Shown: positions 40,644-49,472, counted from the stretch's first letter. The stretch is DNA of 64,000 bases from Clostridiales bacterium (GCA_015055615.1 SVHT01000004.1:62001-126000), one strand, 5' to 3'. Notes: generated by a model not told the origin, from the sequence alone. Made by a program: numbers and translations.

Positions 40644-42542
40644 ATGCTGATTTCCGCAGACAATTTACAATTTGGTTTTAACGGCGGTTCGCTCCTCGAA
40701 AACGTCTGTTTTTCGCTAAACGAGGGGGAGCGTGTCGGTTTGATTGGCGGTAACGGCGAGGGCAAGACCACCCTTATCCGCCTAATTTTGGGGGAATTGG
40801 AGCCCGAAAGCGGTACGATTTTTCGCAAAAACGGTATCCGCATTGGGTATTTGGCGCAAAACGGCGGGTACGATTCGTCCAACACCGTGTTTGCGGAAAT
40901 GCGCGACGTTTTTACCGCGGATATACGCGCCATCGAGGCTTTGCGTGAAACGGAGACAAAAATAGCGCAAACGGAGGAACACAGCGCCGAATACCGCGCG
41001 TTAAGCCAAAAATACGAGGCGCTGAACAAACAAATCTCCGCACGCGACAGCTATAATTTTGAGGTGCGTATCCGCACCGTCCTCAACGGTATGGGTTTTG
41101 AACGCAACTACGAACAGACGATTGCCACCATGTCGGGGGGCGAAAAAACCCGTTTGCAACTCTGCCGACTGTTGTTGGAAGAACCCGAGCTTTTGATTTT
41201 GGACGAGCCGACCAATCACCTCGATATGAAAACGCTGTTTTGGTTGGAAGAATATCTGTCCACCTTCAAGGGCGCGATTTTGACCGTATCGCACGACCGA
41301 TATTTTTTGGACAAGCTGGTGTCCGTTATCTACGAACTTGAAAACAAAAAATTGTCCGTTTTTAAGGGCAATTATACAAAATATAAGGTATTAAAAGCGG
41401 AAAAGACTGCGTACCTTTTAAAAGAATACGAAAAACAGCAAGAAGAGCGGGCGCACATGCAGGAATACGTCGATAGAAACCTCGTCCGCGCGTCCACCAC
41501 CAAAATGGCGCAATCCCGCCGTCTTGCTTTGGAGAAAATGGAGCTTATCGAAAAGCCGTTTTTACCCCCCGTCCCCCCTCGTTTCACCTTTTCGTACGGC
41601 GAAAAGCCCTACGAGCGGGTGTTGGAAGTGCAAAATTTACGCCTTACGGCAGGCGAGAAAGCTTTGCTCGAAAACACGTCGTTTGGTTTGATGCGAGGCG
41701 AAAAGTGCGCCGTCATTGGGGACAACGGCACGGGAAAGTCTACCCTCATTAAAGAAATCGTACGCGGTAAAAATCCCGCTGTAAAACTCGGTCGATTTGT
41801 AAAAATAGCTTGCTACGACCAAGAAAACGCCAACCTTTCGCCGAGCGAAACCGTCCTTGGCGAACTTTGGGGACGGCACGTCACTTGGGACCAAACGAAG
41901 GTGCGCAGTATCTTGGCGCAGGCAGGCTTGCCCGCAGAGGATATGGACAAGCAGGTACGCATGCTCTCTGGCGGCGAAAGGGCAAAGCTCGCCCTTGCGG
42001 TTTTCGCTTGCGAGCAAGGCAATTTTTTAATCTTGGACGAACCGACCAACCACCTTGATTTAGCGGCGCGCGAAAGCTTAGAAAGCGCTTTAAAGACATT
42101 TGACGGAACGCTGTTGTTCGTTTCGCACGACCGGTATTTTATCCGCGCGCTGGCGGGAAAAATCTTAGAGTTAGAAGACGGAACGGCAACCGAATTCAAG
42201 GGCACGTACGACGAGTTTACCGCCTATAAAATGCAGACGAAAGCGGTGCAAAAAGCGATTGAACGCGATACGTCCCCCACCGTAAGCCAAAGTTCAGAGC
42301 ATAAAGAAAGCTATTATCGGAGCAAAGAAGAACGGGCGCAGGACGCAAAGCGCCGTACCCGTATCAAGAAGATTGAAGAGGAAATCGCCACTTTGGAAAA
42401 AGAGGACGCGCAGTTAAACGCCGACCTCGCCACCCCCGAAGTCACGGCAAACTTTTCCTTGCTTACCGAAAAATGCAACCGATTGGAGGAAATCAAACAA
42501 AAACTCGACGACTTGTACGAAGAATATGAAACGCTGATTTAA
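40644..42542 (+). CDS. ABC-F family ATPase
   Basis: Soluble tandem ABC ATPase of 632 residues, related to translation-factor-type ABC-F proteins (ribosome rescue or protection). Each half has Walker A (GGNGEGKTT; GDNGTGKST), signature (MSGGEKTR; LSGGERAK) and Walker B (LLILDEPTNHLDM; FLILDEPTNHLDL). The linker between the halves (about 255-305) is charged. A coiled-coil tail follows residue 560. There are no membrane segments. The start has GGAGG 4-5 bases upstream. Subfamily assignment is not made here. Confidence 0.93.
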   Translation: MLISADNLQFGFNGGSLLENVCFSLNEGERVGLIGGNGEGKTTLIRLILGELEPESGTIFRKNGIRIGYLAQNGGYDSSNTVFAEMRDVFTADIRAIEALRETETKIAQTEEHSAEYRALSQKYEALNKQISARDSYNFEVRIRTVLNGMGFERNYEQTIATMSGGEKTRLQLCRLLLEEPELLILDEPTNHLDMKTLFWLEEYLSTFKGAILTVSHDRYFLDKLVSVIYELENKKLSVFKGNYTKYKVLKAEKTAYLLKEYEKQQEERAHMQEYVDRNLVRASTTKMAQSRRLALEKMELIEKPFLPPVPPRFTFSYGEKPYERVLEVQNLRLTAGEKALLENTSFGLMRGEKCAVIGDNGTGKSTLIKEIVRGKNPAVKLGRFVKIACYDQENANLSPSETVLGELWGRHVTWDQTKVRSILAQAGLPAEDMDKQVRMLSGGERAKLALAVFACEQGNFLILDEPTNHLDLAARESLESALKTFDGTLLFVSHDRYFIRALAGKILELEDGTATEFKGTYDEFTAYKMQTKAVQKAIERDTSPTVSQSSEHKESYYRSKEERAQDAKRRTRIKKIEEEIATLEKEDAQLNADLATPEVTANFSLLTEKCNRLEEIKQKLDDLYEEYETLI

Positions 42543-42556
42543 CAGAAATATGAAAC

Positions 42557-42592
42557 AAAACCCGCGGACACGTGTGTCCGCGGGTTTTTTTA
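42557..42592. terminator. Bidirectional terminator
   Basis: AACCCGCGGACAC / GTGTCCGCGGGTT stem with almost no loop, flanked by A-run and T-run. Confidence 0.92.
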
Positions 42593-42604
42593 CCGTCTTT
42601 TTCC

Positions 42605-43654
42605 TTATGCGTACGGATAGGCGTAAATTTTTCGTCCGCCCGTCAGCTTTCCAAAGAGATACCGATTGCTTGCCGATTCGTTCATAATATAAATCTTTCC
42701 ATCCAAATACACAAGCTCTTCGGACATGCTCGGCGCCTTTATCCCGCCGATACAGCTATTGCCGTCCAAAAAGGCGCGCGCCACCGTAAAATCAAACGCC
42801 TCGCCGTCCTCGGTTACCCCCTTAAACGAATACCCGTACTCCAACGTCTCCACCACTTTTGCGCTGTCGTACACGTACAAAACCGAGTCCGACATAGCGT
42901 ACGAAGTGGACAACACGATTTTCCCGCTGTCCGTCATACACATACCTTGCACCTTTTTACGCGTGGAAATCACAGCGCAAGGCGTCGGGTTTACCCCAAA
43001 CGTTTCCGTATGCGTTTCGTCCAATTTAAACGCCGTAATCAGCGCGGGATTGTATTCCCCCGTCGGCGTAAACATACGCTCGTACTCGGCTGTTTCAAAA
43101 TTTTCCGCCCGATAAAAGGAGCCGACCAACAGATATTCGCCCGCAATATAGCAATACGCAGGGTCGATATACGTCTTGATTTCGCCCACCTTTTTCACGA
43201 TTGGCGTTCCCACTAAAATTTCTTGATAGGAAAATACATCCAAGCCGTCCTCGCCCGTAATATACACGTAATCACCGTTATGCACAATACCGCCCGTATG
43301 CCCCGTATACGCGCTACCGTCCTCGTTGGCAAGACAGGAATAATACTCCCCGCCCCAACCGTTTAAAACGTACACGCGCGAGGGTTTATCGTTCGCCATA
43401 TACCCCGTCGCAAGAAAAACTTTTCGCTCCTTATCGTAATCAAAGCCCTGCGCCACGTACCCCTCGTTTGTACCAGGCACGTCAAACGTGCTTTCCGCCA
43501 CTTTATAAAAATCACCAAAGCGAATACGGTCCACCGCCACAAAACCCACGACCGCCGTGCATATAAACGCAAGCAGCCCGCAAAGCACGCGCCACGTCAC
43601 GCCCCAAATCTTTTTCCCTTTTCCCTTTTTAGCCGTTGTTTCTTTGTTTCCCAT
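42605..43654 (-). CDS. Membrane-anchored beta-propeller-like protein
   Basis: A 349-residue protein with one N-terminal membrane helix (about 15-42) and a large extracytoplasmic domain. Repeating strand patterns such as KVFLATGYM, YVYITGEDGLDVFSY and LVYLDGKIYIMNES resemble propeller or repeat-type beta proteins. No catalytic motif is visible, and I cannot name a family. The promoter TTGACA-17-TACAAT (43664-43692) gives a start next to the ATG at 43654, so the leader is almost absent. Confidence 0.6.
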   Translation of the reverse strand: MGNKETTAKKGKGKKIWGVTWRVLCGLLAFICTAVVGFVAVDRIRFGDFYKVAESTFDVPGTNEGYVAQGFDYDKERKVFLATGYMANDKPSRVYVLNGWGGEYYSCLANEDGSAYTGHTGGIVHNGDYVYITGEDGLDVFSYQEILVGTPIVKKVGEIKTYIDPAYCYIAGEYLLVGSFYRAENFETAEYERMFTPTGEYNPALITAFKLDETHTETFGVNPTPCAVISTRKKVQGMCMTDSGKIVLSTSYAMSDSVLYVYDSAKVVETLEYGYSFKGVTEDGEAFDFTVARAFLDGNSCIGGIKAPSMSEELVYLDGKIYIMNESASNRYLFGKLTGGRKIYAYPYA

Positions 43655-43663
43655 AACGCCCCT

Positions 43664-43692
43664 ATTGTATCAGCTTTTGTTCCGTTTGTCAA
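43664..43692 (-). promoter_or_regulatory. Promoter leaving a near-zero leader before 43654
   Basis: TTGACA (43687-43692), 17-base spacer, TACAAT (43664-43669) on the minus strand, 9 bases before the ATG. Confidence 0.75.
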
Positions 43693-43712
43693 TAAAAAAA
43701 CACTCCAACCGT

Positions 43713-44150
43713 CTACACCTCGCGCGACATATAGACGTGCGGAATTCCGTCCTCCATATACTCTCCCGAAATCTGCGCAAAGCCCACGCTCTCGTAAAAG
43801 GGTTTGGCGTATACTTGCGCCCCGACCTTGACGGTTGTCGCCCCGAATTTCTCTTTCGCAACGGCAAGTCCAGCTTTCATCAGCTTGCCCCCCAAGCCTT
43901 GTCGGCGTTTGAGAGAAATCACTCTGCCAATGGACACCTCGTCCAAGCGTTTGCCTTTATCCACCACGCGCAGATACGCCACGATTTTGCCCTTTTCTTG
44001 CAAAAACACGTGGTACGCGTCCAAATCAACGCCGTCCAAATCTTGATACGCGCAGTTTTGTTCCACAACGAAAACCTCGGCGCGTACACGCAAAATCTCG
44101 TACAGTTCCGCCGTCGTCAACTCGTCGAATTTTTTTACCGTCGTTTCCAT
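43713..44150 (-). CDS. GNAT acetyltransferase, ElaA-like
   Basis: A 145-residue GNAT-fold N-acetyltransferase of the ElaA type. LRVRAEVFVVEQNCAYQDLDG is the ElaA-like N-terminal signature. RVISLKRRQGLGGKLMKAGL is the acetyl-CoA-binding loop (RxxGLG). The substrate is unknown. The cupin gene upstream on the same strand is 10 bases away, so the two may be one unit. Confidence 0.85.
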   Translation of the reverse strand: METTVKKFDELTTAELYEILRVRAEVFVVEQNCAYQDLDGVDLDAYHVFLQEKGKIVAYLRVVDKGKRLDEVSIGRVISLKRRQGLGGKLMKAGLAVAKEKFGATTVKVGAQVYAKPFYESVGFAQISGEYMEDGIPHVYMSREV

Positions 44151-44160
44151 ACCCTATCCT

Positions 44161-44490
44161 TTATTGTTGCGGAACGACCGCATAAAAACACAAATCTTCC
44201 TCGCCGACGTTGATTAGACAATGCTCGCTCCCCTTAGGACAATAATGGCAATCGCCAGCCAAAAGCCTTTCTTCCACACCGTCGCAAACGGACTTGCCCT
44301 TGCCCGAGATAATAAAAATAATTTCAGACGTAGGCTCGTGTCTGTGCAAGCCGATGCTCGCCCCGCGCGCAAGTTTTCCGCGCAAAATTTTGTTTTTACC
44401 GTCCACGAACATGTTGGCAATCAGCGCGCCGTCTCCGCCGTAAAACGCCCGCAATTCCTTTTCTTCTATATCGTTGAATTTGATAACCAT
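44161..44490 (-). CDS. Cupin-domain protein
   Basis: A 109-residue single-domain cupin. The metal-binding motif HRHEPTSEIIFIISGKG (HxH...E) is present, and a second motif includes GSEHCLINVG. Such small cupins bind a metal and often act in sugar or small-molecule conversion or as sensors; no substrate is indicated. The start at 44490 follows AGGTAGG. Confidence 0.8.
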   Translation of the reverse strand: MVIKFNDIEEKELRAFYGGDGALIANMFVDGKNKILRGKLARGASIGLHRHEPTSEIIFIISGKGKSVCDGVEERLLAGDCHYCPKGSEHCLINVGEEDLCFYAVVPQQ

Positions 44491-44709
44491 AACCGCACCT
44501 ACCTCTTCTTTCCGTTTCCGCCCTTGAAACACCGCGCCTTTTCGCCAAACCTATAACGCTCACACACGTAAGCCCCGCAATAAGACTGCGCATTTTTTCA
44601 AGCCACGCTTAGTTCTTTTCTTATTCTATCACATTTGCCATTGCTACACAAGATTTTTTTATTTTACCCGAAAGGACACGTAGGGATACCTATTTTAATA
44701 AACCGTTTT

Positions 44710-45360
44710 TTATTTTAATTTCCCGAGTTTTGCCGTATTCGCAATTACGATTAGTACCGTCTCAGTTTCCAAGGGTTGCTCCGGATTTATGTTTACGCTG
44801 ACCTGCTCGCCCTTCTTAATAGCGACGATATTAACTCCGTATTTTTTACGGAGATTCAATTCAATTAAGTTTTTACCGCACCACTCGTCTTTGACATCAA
44901 TTTCTAGCAACGAAACGTCTTTCGATAGAGAAATCATATCGATAAAACCAGAACTTAAAAGATTCTTTGCAAGACGTATCCCCGATTCTTTCTCAGGAAA
45001 AACGACCTGGTCCGCGCCCACGCGAAGCAATATCTTTTGTTGCATTTCGTTTGCGCATTTTGCAATAACCGTCTTAACGCCAGCCTCCTTACAAAGCGTA
45101 ACCGCCATGACACTCGCCTCAAGATTGCTCGCCATACAGACAATAACCGTATCGATGTTGCCAATACCAAGACGGGAAATAACCTCCTCGTTGGTCACGT
45201 CAGCGCACTTACAAACGGGTAGATACGCGGCAGCGTCGTTAACGATTCTCTCCTCGCTATCTACGGCAATCACCTCCATGCCGTTCGCTATAAGCTCTCT
45301 TGCCACGGCTGTGCCGTATCTTCCAAGTCCAAAAACTGCGTAGGTTTTCTTTGCTTTCAT
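44710..45360 (-). CDS. ktrA: KtrA-type potassium uptake regulatory subunit
   Basis: Cytoplasmic nucleotide-binding subunit of a Ktr potassium system. It is 216 residues: a RCK_N domain with FGLGRYGTAVARELI at about 9-23 and a RCK_C domain after residue 135. Being half the length of the TrkA at 835-2190, it is the KtrA/KtrC type. It follows ktrB by 11 bases. Confidence 0.93.
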   Translation of the reverse strand: MKAKKTYAVFGLGRYGTAVARELIANGMEVIAVDSEERIVNDAAAYLPVCKCADVTNEEVISRLGIGNIDTVIVCMASNLEASVMAVTLCKEAGVKTVIAKCANEMQQKILLRVGADQVVFPEKESGIRLAKNLLSSGFIDMISLSKDVSLLEIDVKDEWCGKNLIELNLRKKYGVNIVAIKKGEQVSVNINPEQPLETETVLIVIANTAKLGKLK

Positions 45361-45371
45361 AATCTTCTCCT

Positions 45372-46733
45372 TTACCCTATACTGATATCTTCCGTCGGTT
45401 CGGAAATAACGTTTTGATTTTTGCTTTTACTCCCAAGCGCCACCGCAAGCGAGATAGGACCAACTCTGCCCAAATACATTGTTATAATGATAATTAGTTT
45501 CCCAAAGGCGTTGAGCGTTGCCGTCAAATTTCTTGAAAGTCCAACGGTTGCCGTTGCGCTGACCGTTTCATAAACCGCATCCAGCGCAGAGGCATTGCTC
45601 GTTGCCATCAAGAGAACTGTTGACATGGTACATATTGAAAGAAAGGTAACCGCCACGGCAACTGCCTTTTTTATAGATTCCTCGGACACACGACGACCGA
45701 AAAGCGTTGCGCTATTCTTATTTCTTATCGTTGCGAGGGCGGAGCAAATAAGGATAGCGATGGTTACGGTTTTTATACCGCCTGCCGTTCCCACAGGCGA
45801 ACCGCCTATTAGCATCAAAATAATGGAAACGGCGGCAGAGGCGTTTGTCAAATTTTCTTGAGGAACAGAGGCAAAGCCTGCCGTTCTCGTTGTAACTGAT
45901 TGGAAGAAGGACACTTGGATCTTATCAAACAAAGACATCCCTCCGATGGTCAACGGATTCGCATATTCAAAAATAAATAGGAGTACCGCCCCAATAAAAA
46001 TGAGTCCTAAGGTAACGGTAATTGCAATCTTTGAGTGTAAAGTTAAGCGTCTAAATATCTTACGGTCCTTTCGCGAACGGCTCTTAACGACACGAATCAC
46101 ATCCCACCATACGATATAACCAAGTCCGCCGAGCACAATGAGCGCAGACGTGACGATGTTGATTAACGGATTCGTTGCGTAATTACAAAGGCTGTTTTCC
46201 GCAATAATATCAATACCGGCATTACAGAAAGCCGAAACCGAATTGAATACTGATATCCAGATTCCCTTTGCTCCAAAATCGGGAATAAATACAAACATAT
46301 ACGCAAGCGCGCCAATCCCCTCAATAATCAACGTACCGAGCAAGACGTTTTTTATAAATTTTGCAAGTCCCGACATGGTATTGAGATTAAAGGAATCCTG
46401 AATCAACAATCGATCGCTGATACCCATTTTTCTGTTCAAGAGGAGCATCAACCCAGACATAATTGTGATAATTCCAAGCCCCCCGACTTGTATCAAAAGC
46501 AAAATGACGATTTGCCCGAACACGCTCCAAGTAGACACGGTGGGAAGGGTAACGAGCCCCGTCACGCAGGTTGACGTGGTTGCCGTAAACAACGCGTCAA
46601 GATACCGTACTCCCTTACCGCTTGCGGAGCTGATCGGCAACGCCAAAAGCGCGCTTCCCACAAGAATCGTTACAAGGAAACTGAGCAATATAATCTGCGT
46701 AGTTGAAAGCGCAAATTTTCTCTTTCTAATCAT
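45372..46733 (-). CDS. ktrB: KtrB-type potassium transporter subunit
   Basis: Membrane subunit of a Ktr-type potassium uptake system (TrkH/KtrB superfamily), 453 residues with about ten helices. Filter-like segments TATSTCVTGLV and SVTTRTAGFASV match the pore loops. The start at 46733 is taken from MIRKRK with GGAG 10 bases upstream; a longer in-frame start lies at 46766. The upstream region holds its promoter and a terminator-like hairpin. Confidence 0.92.
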   Translation of the reverse strand: MIRKRKFALSTTQIILLSFLVTILVGSALLALPISSASGKGVRYLDALFTATTSTCVTGLVTLPTVSTWSVFGQIVILLLIQVGGLGIITIMSGLMLLLNRKMGISDRLLIQDSFNLNTMSGLAKFIKNVLLGTLIIEGIGALAYMFVFIPDFGAKGIWISVFNSVSAFCNAGIDIIAENSLCNYATNPLINIVTSALIVLGGLGYIVWWDVIRVVKSRSRKDRKIFRRLTLHSKIAITVTLGLIFIGAVLLFIFEYANPLTIGGMSLFDKIQVSFFQSVTTRTAGFASVPQENLTNASAAVSIILMLIGGSPVGTAGGIKTVTIAILICSALATIRNKNSATLFGRRVSEESIKKAVAVAVTFLSICTMSTVLLMATSNASALDAVYETVSATATVGLSRNLTATLNAFGKLIIIITMYLGRVGPISLAVALGSKSKNQNVISEPTEDISIG

Positions 46734-46756
46734 AAAAACTGATCTCCAAAAAGCAT

Positions 46757-46800
46757 AAAAAACCAACGTCCTCTACAGTCAGCTGGTTCCTTTTGGTTTT
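46757..46800 (-). terminator. Possible attenuator in the ktrB leader
   Basis: On the minus strand AAAACCAA pairs with TTGGTTTT around a 27-base loop, followed by further T. It lies between the promoter and ktrB. The long loop makes it uncertain. Confidence 0.4.
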
Positions 46801-46814
46801 ATTAACTTTAATAC

Positions 46815-46843
46815 ATATTAACATATTTTTACCATTTAGTCAA
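46815..46843 (-). promoter_or_regulatory. Promoter of ktrB-ktrA
   Basis: TTGACT (46838-46843), 17-base spacer, TAATAT (46815-46820) on the minus strand. Confidence 0.65.
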
Positions 46844-46914
46844 GCTTTTACATAAATTTTATACTTCTATCATTTTCACTTATACAGTCAGGTTTAAATT
46901 TTATTGAAGAAGTT

Positions 46915-47232
46915 GTCGTTTTTTCATCCTCCTCTACGGTCGCTCGTCGCGCGAACCCCCGATACTTCGGGCTTTCTTCAAGACCTCCGCCTATACAAAA
47001 AATGCGGGATGCCATTAGGCATCCCGCATTGCCATGAAAGGCGAAATTCGGGCGGAGGGTTTCTGCCGTTTCCGCTTTGCGGAGCCTCGGCAGAGCTTCC
47101 TCGCGCCGTTGAGCCCGTCGTTTTTTCCATCCTCCTCTACGGTCGCTCGTCGCGCGAACCCCCGATACTTCGGGCTTTCTTCAAGACCTCCGCCTATGCA
47201 AAAATGTGGGATGCCATCAGGCATCCCGCATT
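46915..47232. repeat. Direct repeat of about 116 bp downstream of tRNA-Ser
   Basis: Copy 1 at 46915-47030 and copy 2 at 47117-47232 are nearly identical. Each begins GTCGTTTTTTC and ends in a palindromic hairpin (about 46997-47030 and 47200-47235). Copy 2 directly abuts the tRNA-Ser gene and its hairpin is that gene's terminator. The 86 bases between copies hold GGCGGAGGG, like part of the tRNA 3' half. Other bases in this gap of 698 show no gene. Confidence 0.85.
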
Positions 47233-47235
47233 TTT
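47200..47235 (-). terminator. Terminator of tRNA-Ser
   Basis: AAAATGCGGGATGCC / GGCATCCCACATTTT on the minus strand with a 4-base loop, immediately after the CCA end. Confidence 0.8.
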
Positions 47236-47323
47236 GGCGCAGGCGGAGGGATTCGAACCCCCGTGGGGTTTCCCCCAAACGGTTTTCAAGACCGCCTCGT
47301 TATGACCGCTTCGATACGCCTGC
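47235..47323 (-). tRNA. tRNA-Ser(UGA)
   Basis: On the minus strand: acceptor arms GCAGGCG / CGCCTGC, anticodon loop CTTGAAA (anticodon TGA) in the stem CGGT..ACCG, a long variable arm TTTGGGGGAAACCCC, TTCGAAT in the T-arm, and CCA encoded. The long variable arm and TGA anticodon identify serine. Confidence 0.95.
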
Positions 47324-47412
47324 ATTTTTTCTTATTCGCTTTTTACTCCCCCTATTATACCCCACCAAAAAAAAATTGTCAATGCTTTTTCCCCCTCTAT
47401 CCAAAATCTTCA

Positions 47413-47441
47413 CACAAAAAAAGGAGCTATCTCAGCTCCCC
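47413..47441 (-). terminator. Terminator at the end of the diacylglycerol-kinase-like gene
   Basis: GGAGCT / AGCTCC stem with a 5-base loop that includes the stop codon, followed on the minus strand by a T-run. Confidence 0.7.
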
Positions 47442-48508
47442 TTTTTCTCTTGCTTTTTTTGTTTCTTTTGCGCTTTTTGGGCTTTCTTCTCCACCTTTTT
47501 TTGCGCCTTTTCCGCGCGTTTTTCTTCTTTCAGCTTTGCTTTCCTTGCCCGTTTTTCCGCCTTTTTACGCGCCCTTCTCGCCTTTTTGCGCTCTCTCTTC
47601 GTCAAAATTCGCTCCGGCAAGGCAATCTTCAAAACCTTATTCGCCGCCGTAATCGTAATAGACTCGTGCTCGCCACCGTCCTCGCCGTCCAGCGTAAACG
47701 TCGTGGGCTCCATCGTCAGCGTAATCTCCGGCGCGCGCACAAAACGCAAGCTCTGCGCCTCGTTAAAGTCGTCCTTTTTCAAACTCTTATACAACCGAAT
47801 CCAACCCTTGATTCGTCTTGGACGGGGAATAAACGACGCCTCTAACAAACCGTCGTCCAGCACTACGTGCTTATCCACCAAAAGGTGCAACGTACCAATC
47901 GAGCGCGAATTGGAAATCGTACCGAAAATAAATTCGCCCTCGAACTCCACGTCGCCCGCTTTTACGTGCATTTTGCGACACGCCGCCTTGAACCTTTTCG
48001 GCGCAAGACATTTGATAATATTAACTATGTACGCTAAAATTCTCCAACGGTTTTTTGCGGACTGCTTGGTTTTATACGGCACGTCCGTCGCAAATCCAAA
48101 CGCTGATACGTACGCAAAATACTTATCCCCAAACTTACCCAAATCGAGGGATTTCACGTTGTCGGACACAGCAATTTCCGCCGCCTCAACGACGTGTTTT
48201 GGAATCCCGTGCGTGGACGCAAAATCATTGACCGTCCCTGTCGGAATATAGCCCGTTTCCACCTCCTTGGGCAAGGACATCACGCCGTTGACCATTTCGT
48301 TGAGCATACCGTCGCCGCCAGCCACTACGATACGGTCGAACTGCGCGCCAATCTCGTGTATTTTATTAATTCCGTCGCCCGCGCATTGCGTAGGGTAGGC
48401 AACGACCGCATAGCCCGCCTTTGTAAATACGTTCAACACCTCCGACAAATGCTCGCGTATGACGCCCGTCCCCGAGTACGGATTGAAAACAAATAACAAT
48501 TTTTTCAT
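47432..48508 (-). CDS. Diacylglycerol-kinase-like (YegS/DagK) lipid kinase
   Basis: A 358-residue lipid kinase of the DAGK catalytic type. NPYSGTG near the N-terminus and VVAGGDGMLNEMVNG at about 62-76 form the nucleotide-binding loop, and GYIPTGTVNDFA the following motif. It would phosphorylate diacylglycerol or a related lipid. Beyond residue 300 the protein ends in some 58 residues of Lys/Ala/Arg/Glu that look like an exposed helical tail (EKKAQKAQKKQKK), absent from typical members. The ribosome site is weak. Confidence 0.88.
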   Translation of the reverse strand: MKKLLFVFNPYSGTGVIREHLSEVLNVFTKAGYAVVAYPTQCAGDGINKIHEIGAQFDRIVVAGGDGMLNEMVNGVMSLPKEVETGYIPTGTVNDFASTHGIPKHVVEAAEIAVSDNVKSLDLGKFGDKYFAYVSAFGFATDVPYKTKQSAKNRWRILAYIVNIIKCLAPKRFKAACRKMHVKAGDVEFEGEFIFGTISNSRSIGTLHLLVDKHVVLDDGLLEASFIPRPRRIKGWIRLYKSLKKDDFNEAQSLRFVRAPEITLTMEPTTFTLDGEDGGEHESITITAANKVLKIALPERILTKRERKKARRARKKAEKRARKAKLKEEKRAEKAQKKVEKKAQKAQKKQKKQEKKGS

Positions 48509-48528
48509 AATACGTTTCCCTTTGTTCT

Positions 48529-48557
48529 ATCATAATACATTTTTTAGCGAAAGTCAA
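48529..48557 (-). promoter_or_regulatory. Promoter of the lipid-kinase-like gene
   Basis: TTGACT (48552-48557), 17-base spacer, TATGAT (48529-48534) on the minus strand. Confidence 0.55.
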
Positions 48558-48702
48558 CCGCCTTGTCGAATTTTGTTAAATTTTTGTCGGCTTTTGCCCG
48601 CTTGCAAACCCCAAAAACGGCTTTATTCAAAAAACACTTCCCTTTTTTTCGCAAATGTGTTATACTATCGACAGAAATCAAATTTTCACAAGGAAAAACA
48701 AT

Positions 48703-49410
48703 ATGCAAGAACAACCCCCTATGCCTTTTGAAAATATCCCCGCTTTGCAGGCAGAATTAAAAACGCTGGCGCATACGCTCGGCGCGGATATCGTCGGATT
48801 TTGTGATTTGGGGCAATCCCCCGTGCCCACCCTTCCACACCTTCGTTACGCCATGTCCCTAGGGGTAAAGCTTTCGGACGGCGTTTTAAAGACGATTGAT
48901 GACGCCCCTTCCTTTGTCTATTTTCAGCATTACCGCACGGCAAACGCGTTGCTCGACAACGTCGCTTTCCGTTTGGCGCGCAAAATAGAAGAGCTCGGGG
49001 GCGAAAGCTTGCCGATTGCGGCAAGCCAAAGCCTCGGCAAAAACAATCCCTATCGCGGTATCTATCCGCACAAGAGCGCGGCGGTGCTGTCAGGTCTGGG
49101 GTTCGTAGGCAAAAGCGGTCTGTTTTTATCCGAGCAATACGGCAGTAAAATCCGTCTTGCCACGGTGCTTTCCTCTATCCCTTTTACGGCGGAATTGCCT
49201 GTGATTGAAAACGGTTGCGGAACGTGCAACGTTTGTCAAAAAGCTTGTCCCGCGGGGGCAATTTTCGGTGAAAAACCGACCGTCAACGGACAGCGCAATT
49301 TCGACGCGGAAAAATGTTCTAAGTACATGAAAGAGCATTTTCAAGATATCGGCAGAGGGAGCGTATGCGGTATCTGCATCAAGGTCTGCCCCAAAAACAA
49401 ATTACAATAA
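48703..49410 (+). CDS. Short QueG-like 4Fe-4S protein
   Basis: A 235-residue protein like the epoxyqueuosine reductase QueG but shorter than the usual 310-380. Two ferredoxin-type motifs are seen: CGTCNVCQKACPAGAI at about 173-188 and CGICIKVCP at 223-231. The first half, with SLGKNNPYRGIYPHKSAAVLSGLGFVG, fits the QueG catalytic core. The missing C-terminal HEAT-like part means it may be a related reductase rather than QueG. The start has AAGGA 7 bases upstream. Confidence 0.75.
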   Translation: MQEQPPMPFENIPALQAELKTLAHTLGADIVGFCDLGQSPVPTLPHLRYAMSLGVKLSDGVLKTIDDAPSFVYFQHYRTANALLDNVAFRLARKIEELGGESLPIAASQSLGKNNPYRGIYPHKSAAVLSGLGFVGKSGLFLSEQYGSKIRLATVLSSIPFTAELPVIENGCGTCNVCQKACPAGAIFGEKPTVNGQRNFDAEKCSKYMKEHFQDIGRGSVCGICIKVCPKNKLQ

Positions 49411-49424
49411 CCTTAAAAGCCAAA

Positions 49425-49463
49425 CAAAAACGGCGTGGATACGATACGTATCCCGCCGTTTTC
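49425..49463. terminator. Hairpin terminator, related to that at 52764-52803
   Basis: AACGGCG(T)GGATACG / CGTATCC(C)GCCGTT stem with T-run on each side. Nearly the same sequence recurs at 52764-52803, at the other end of the McrB-like module. It ends the converging 48703 gene and the module. Confidence 0.9.
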
Positions 49464-49472
49464 CTTTTTCAA

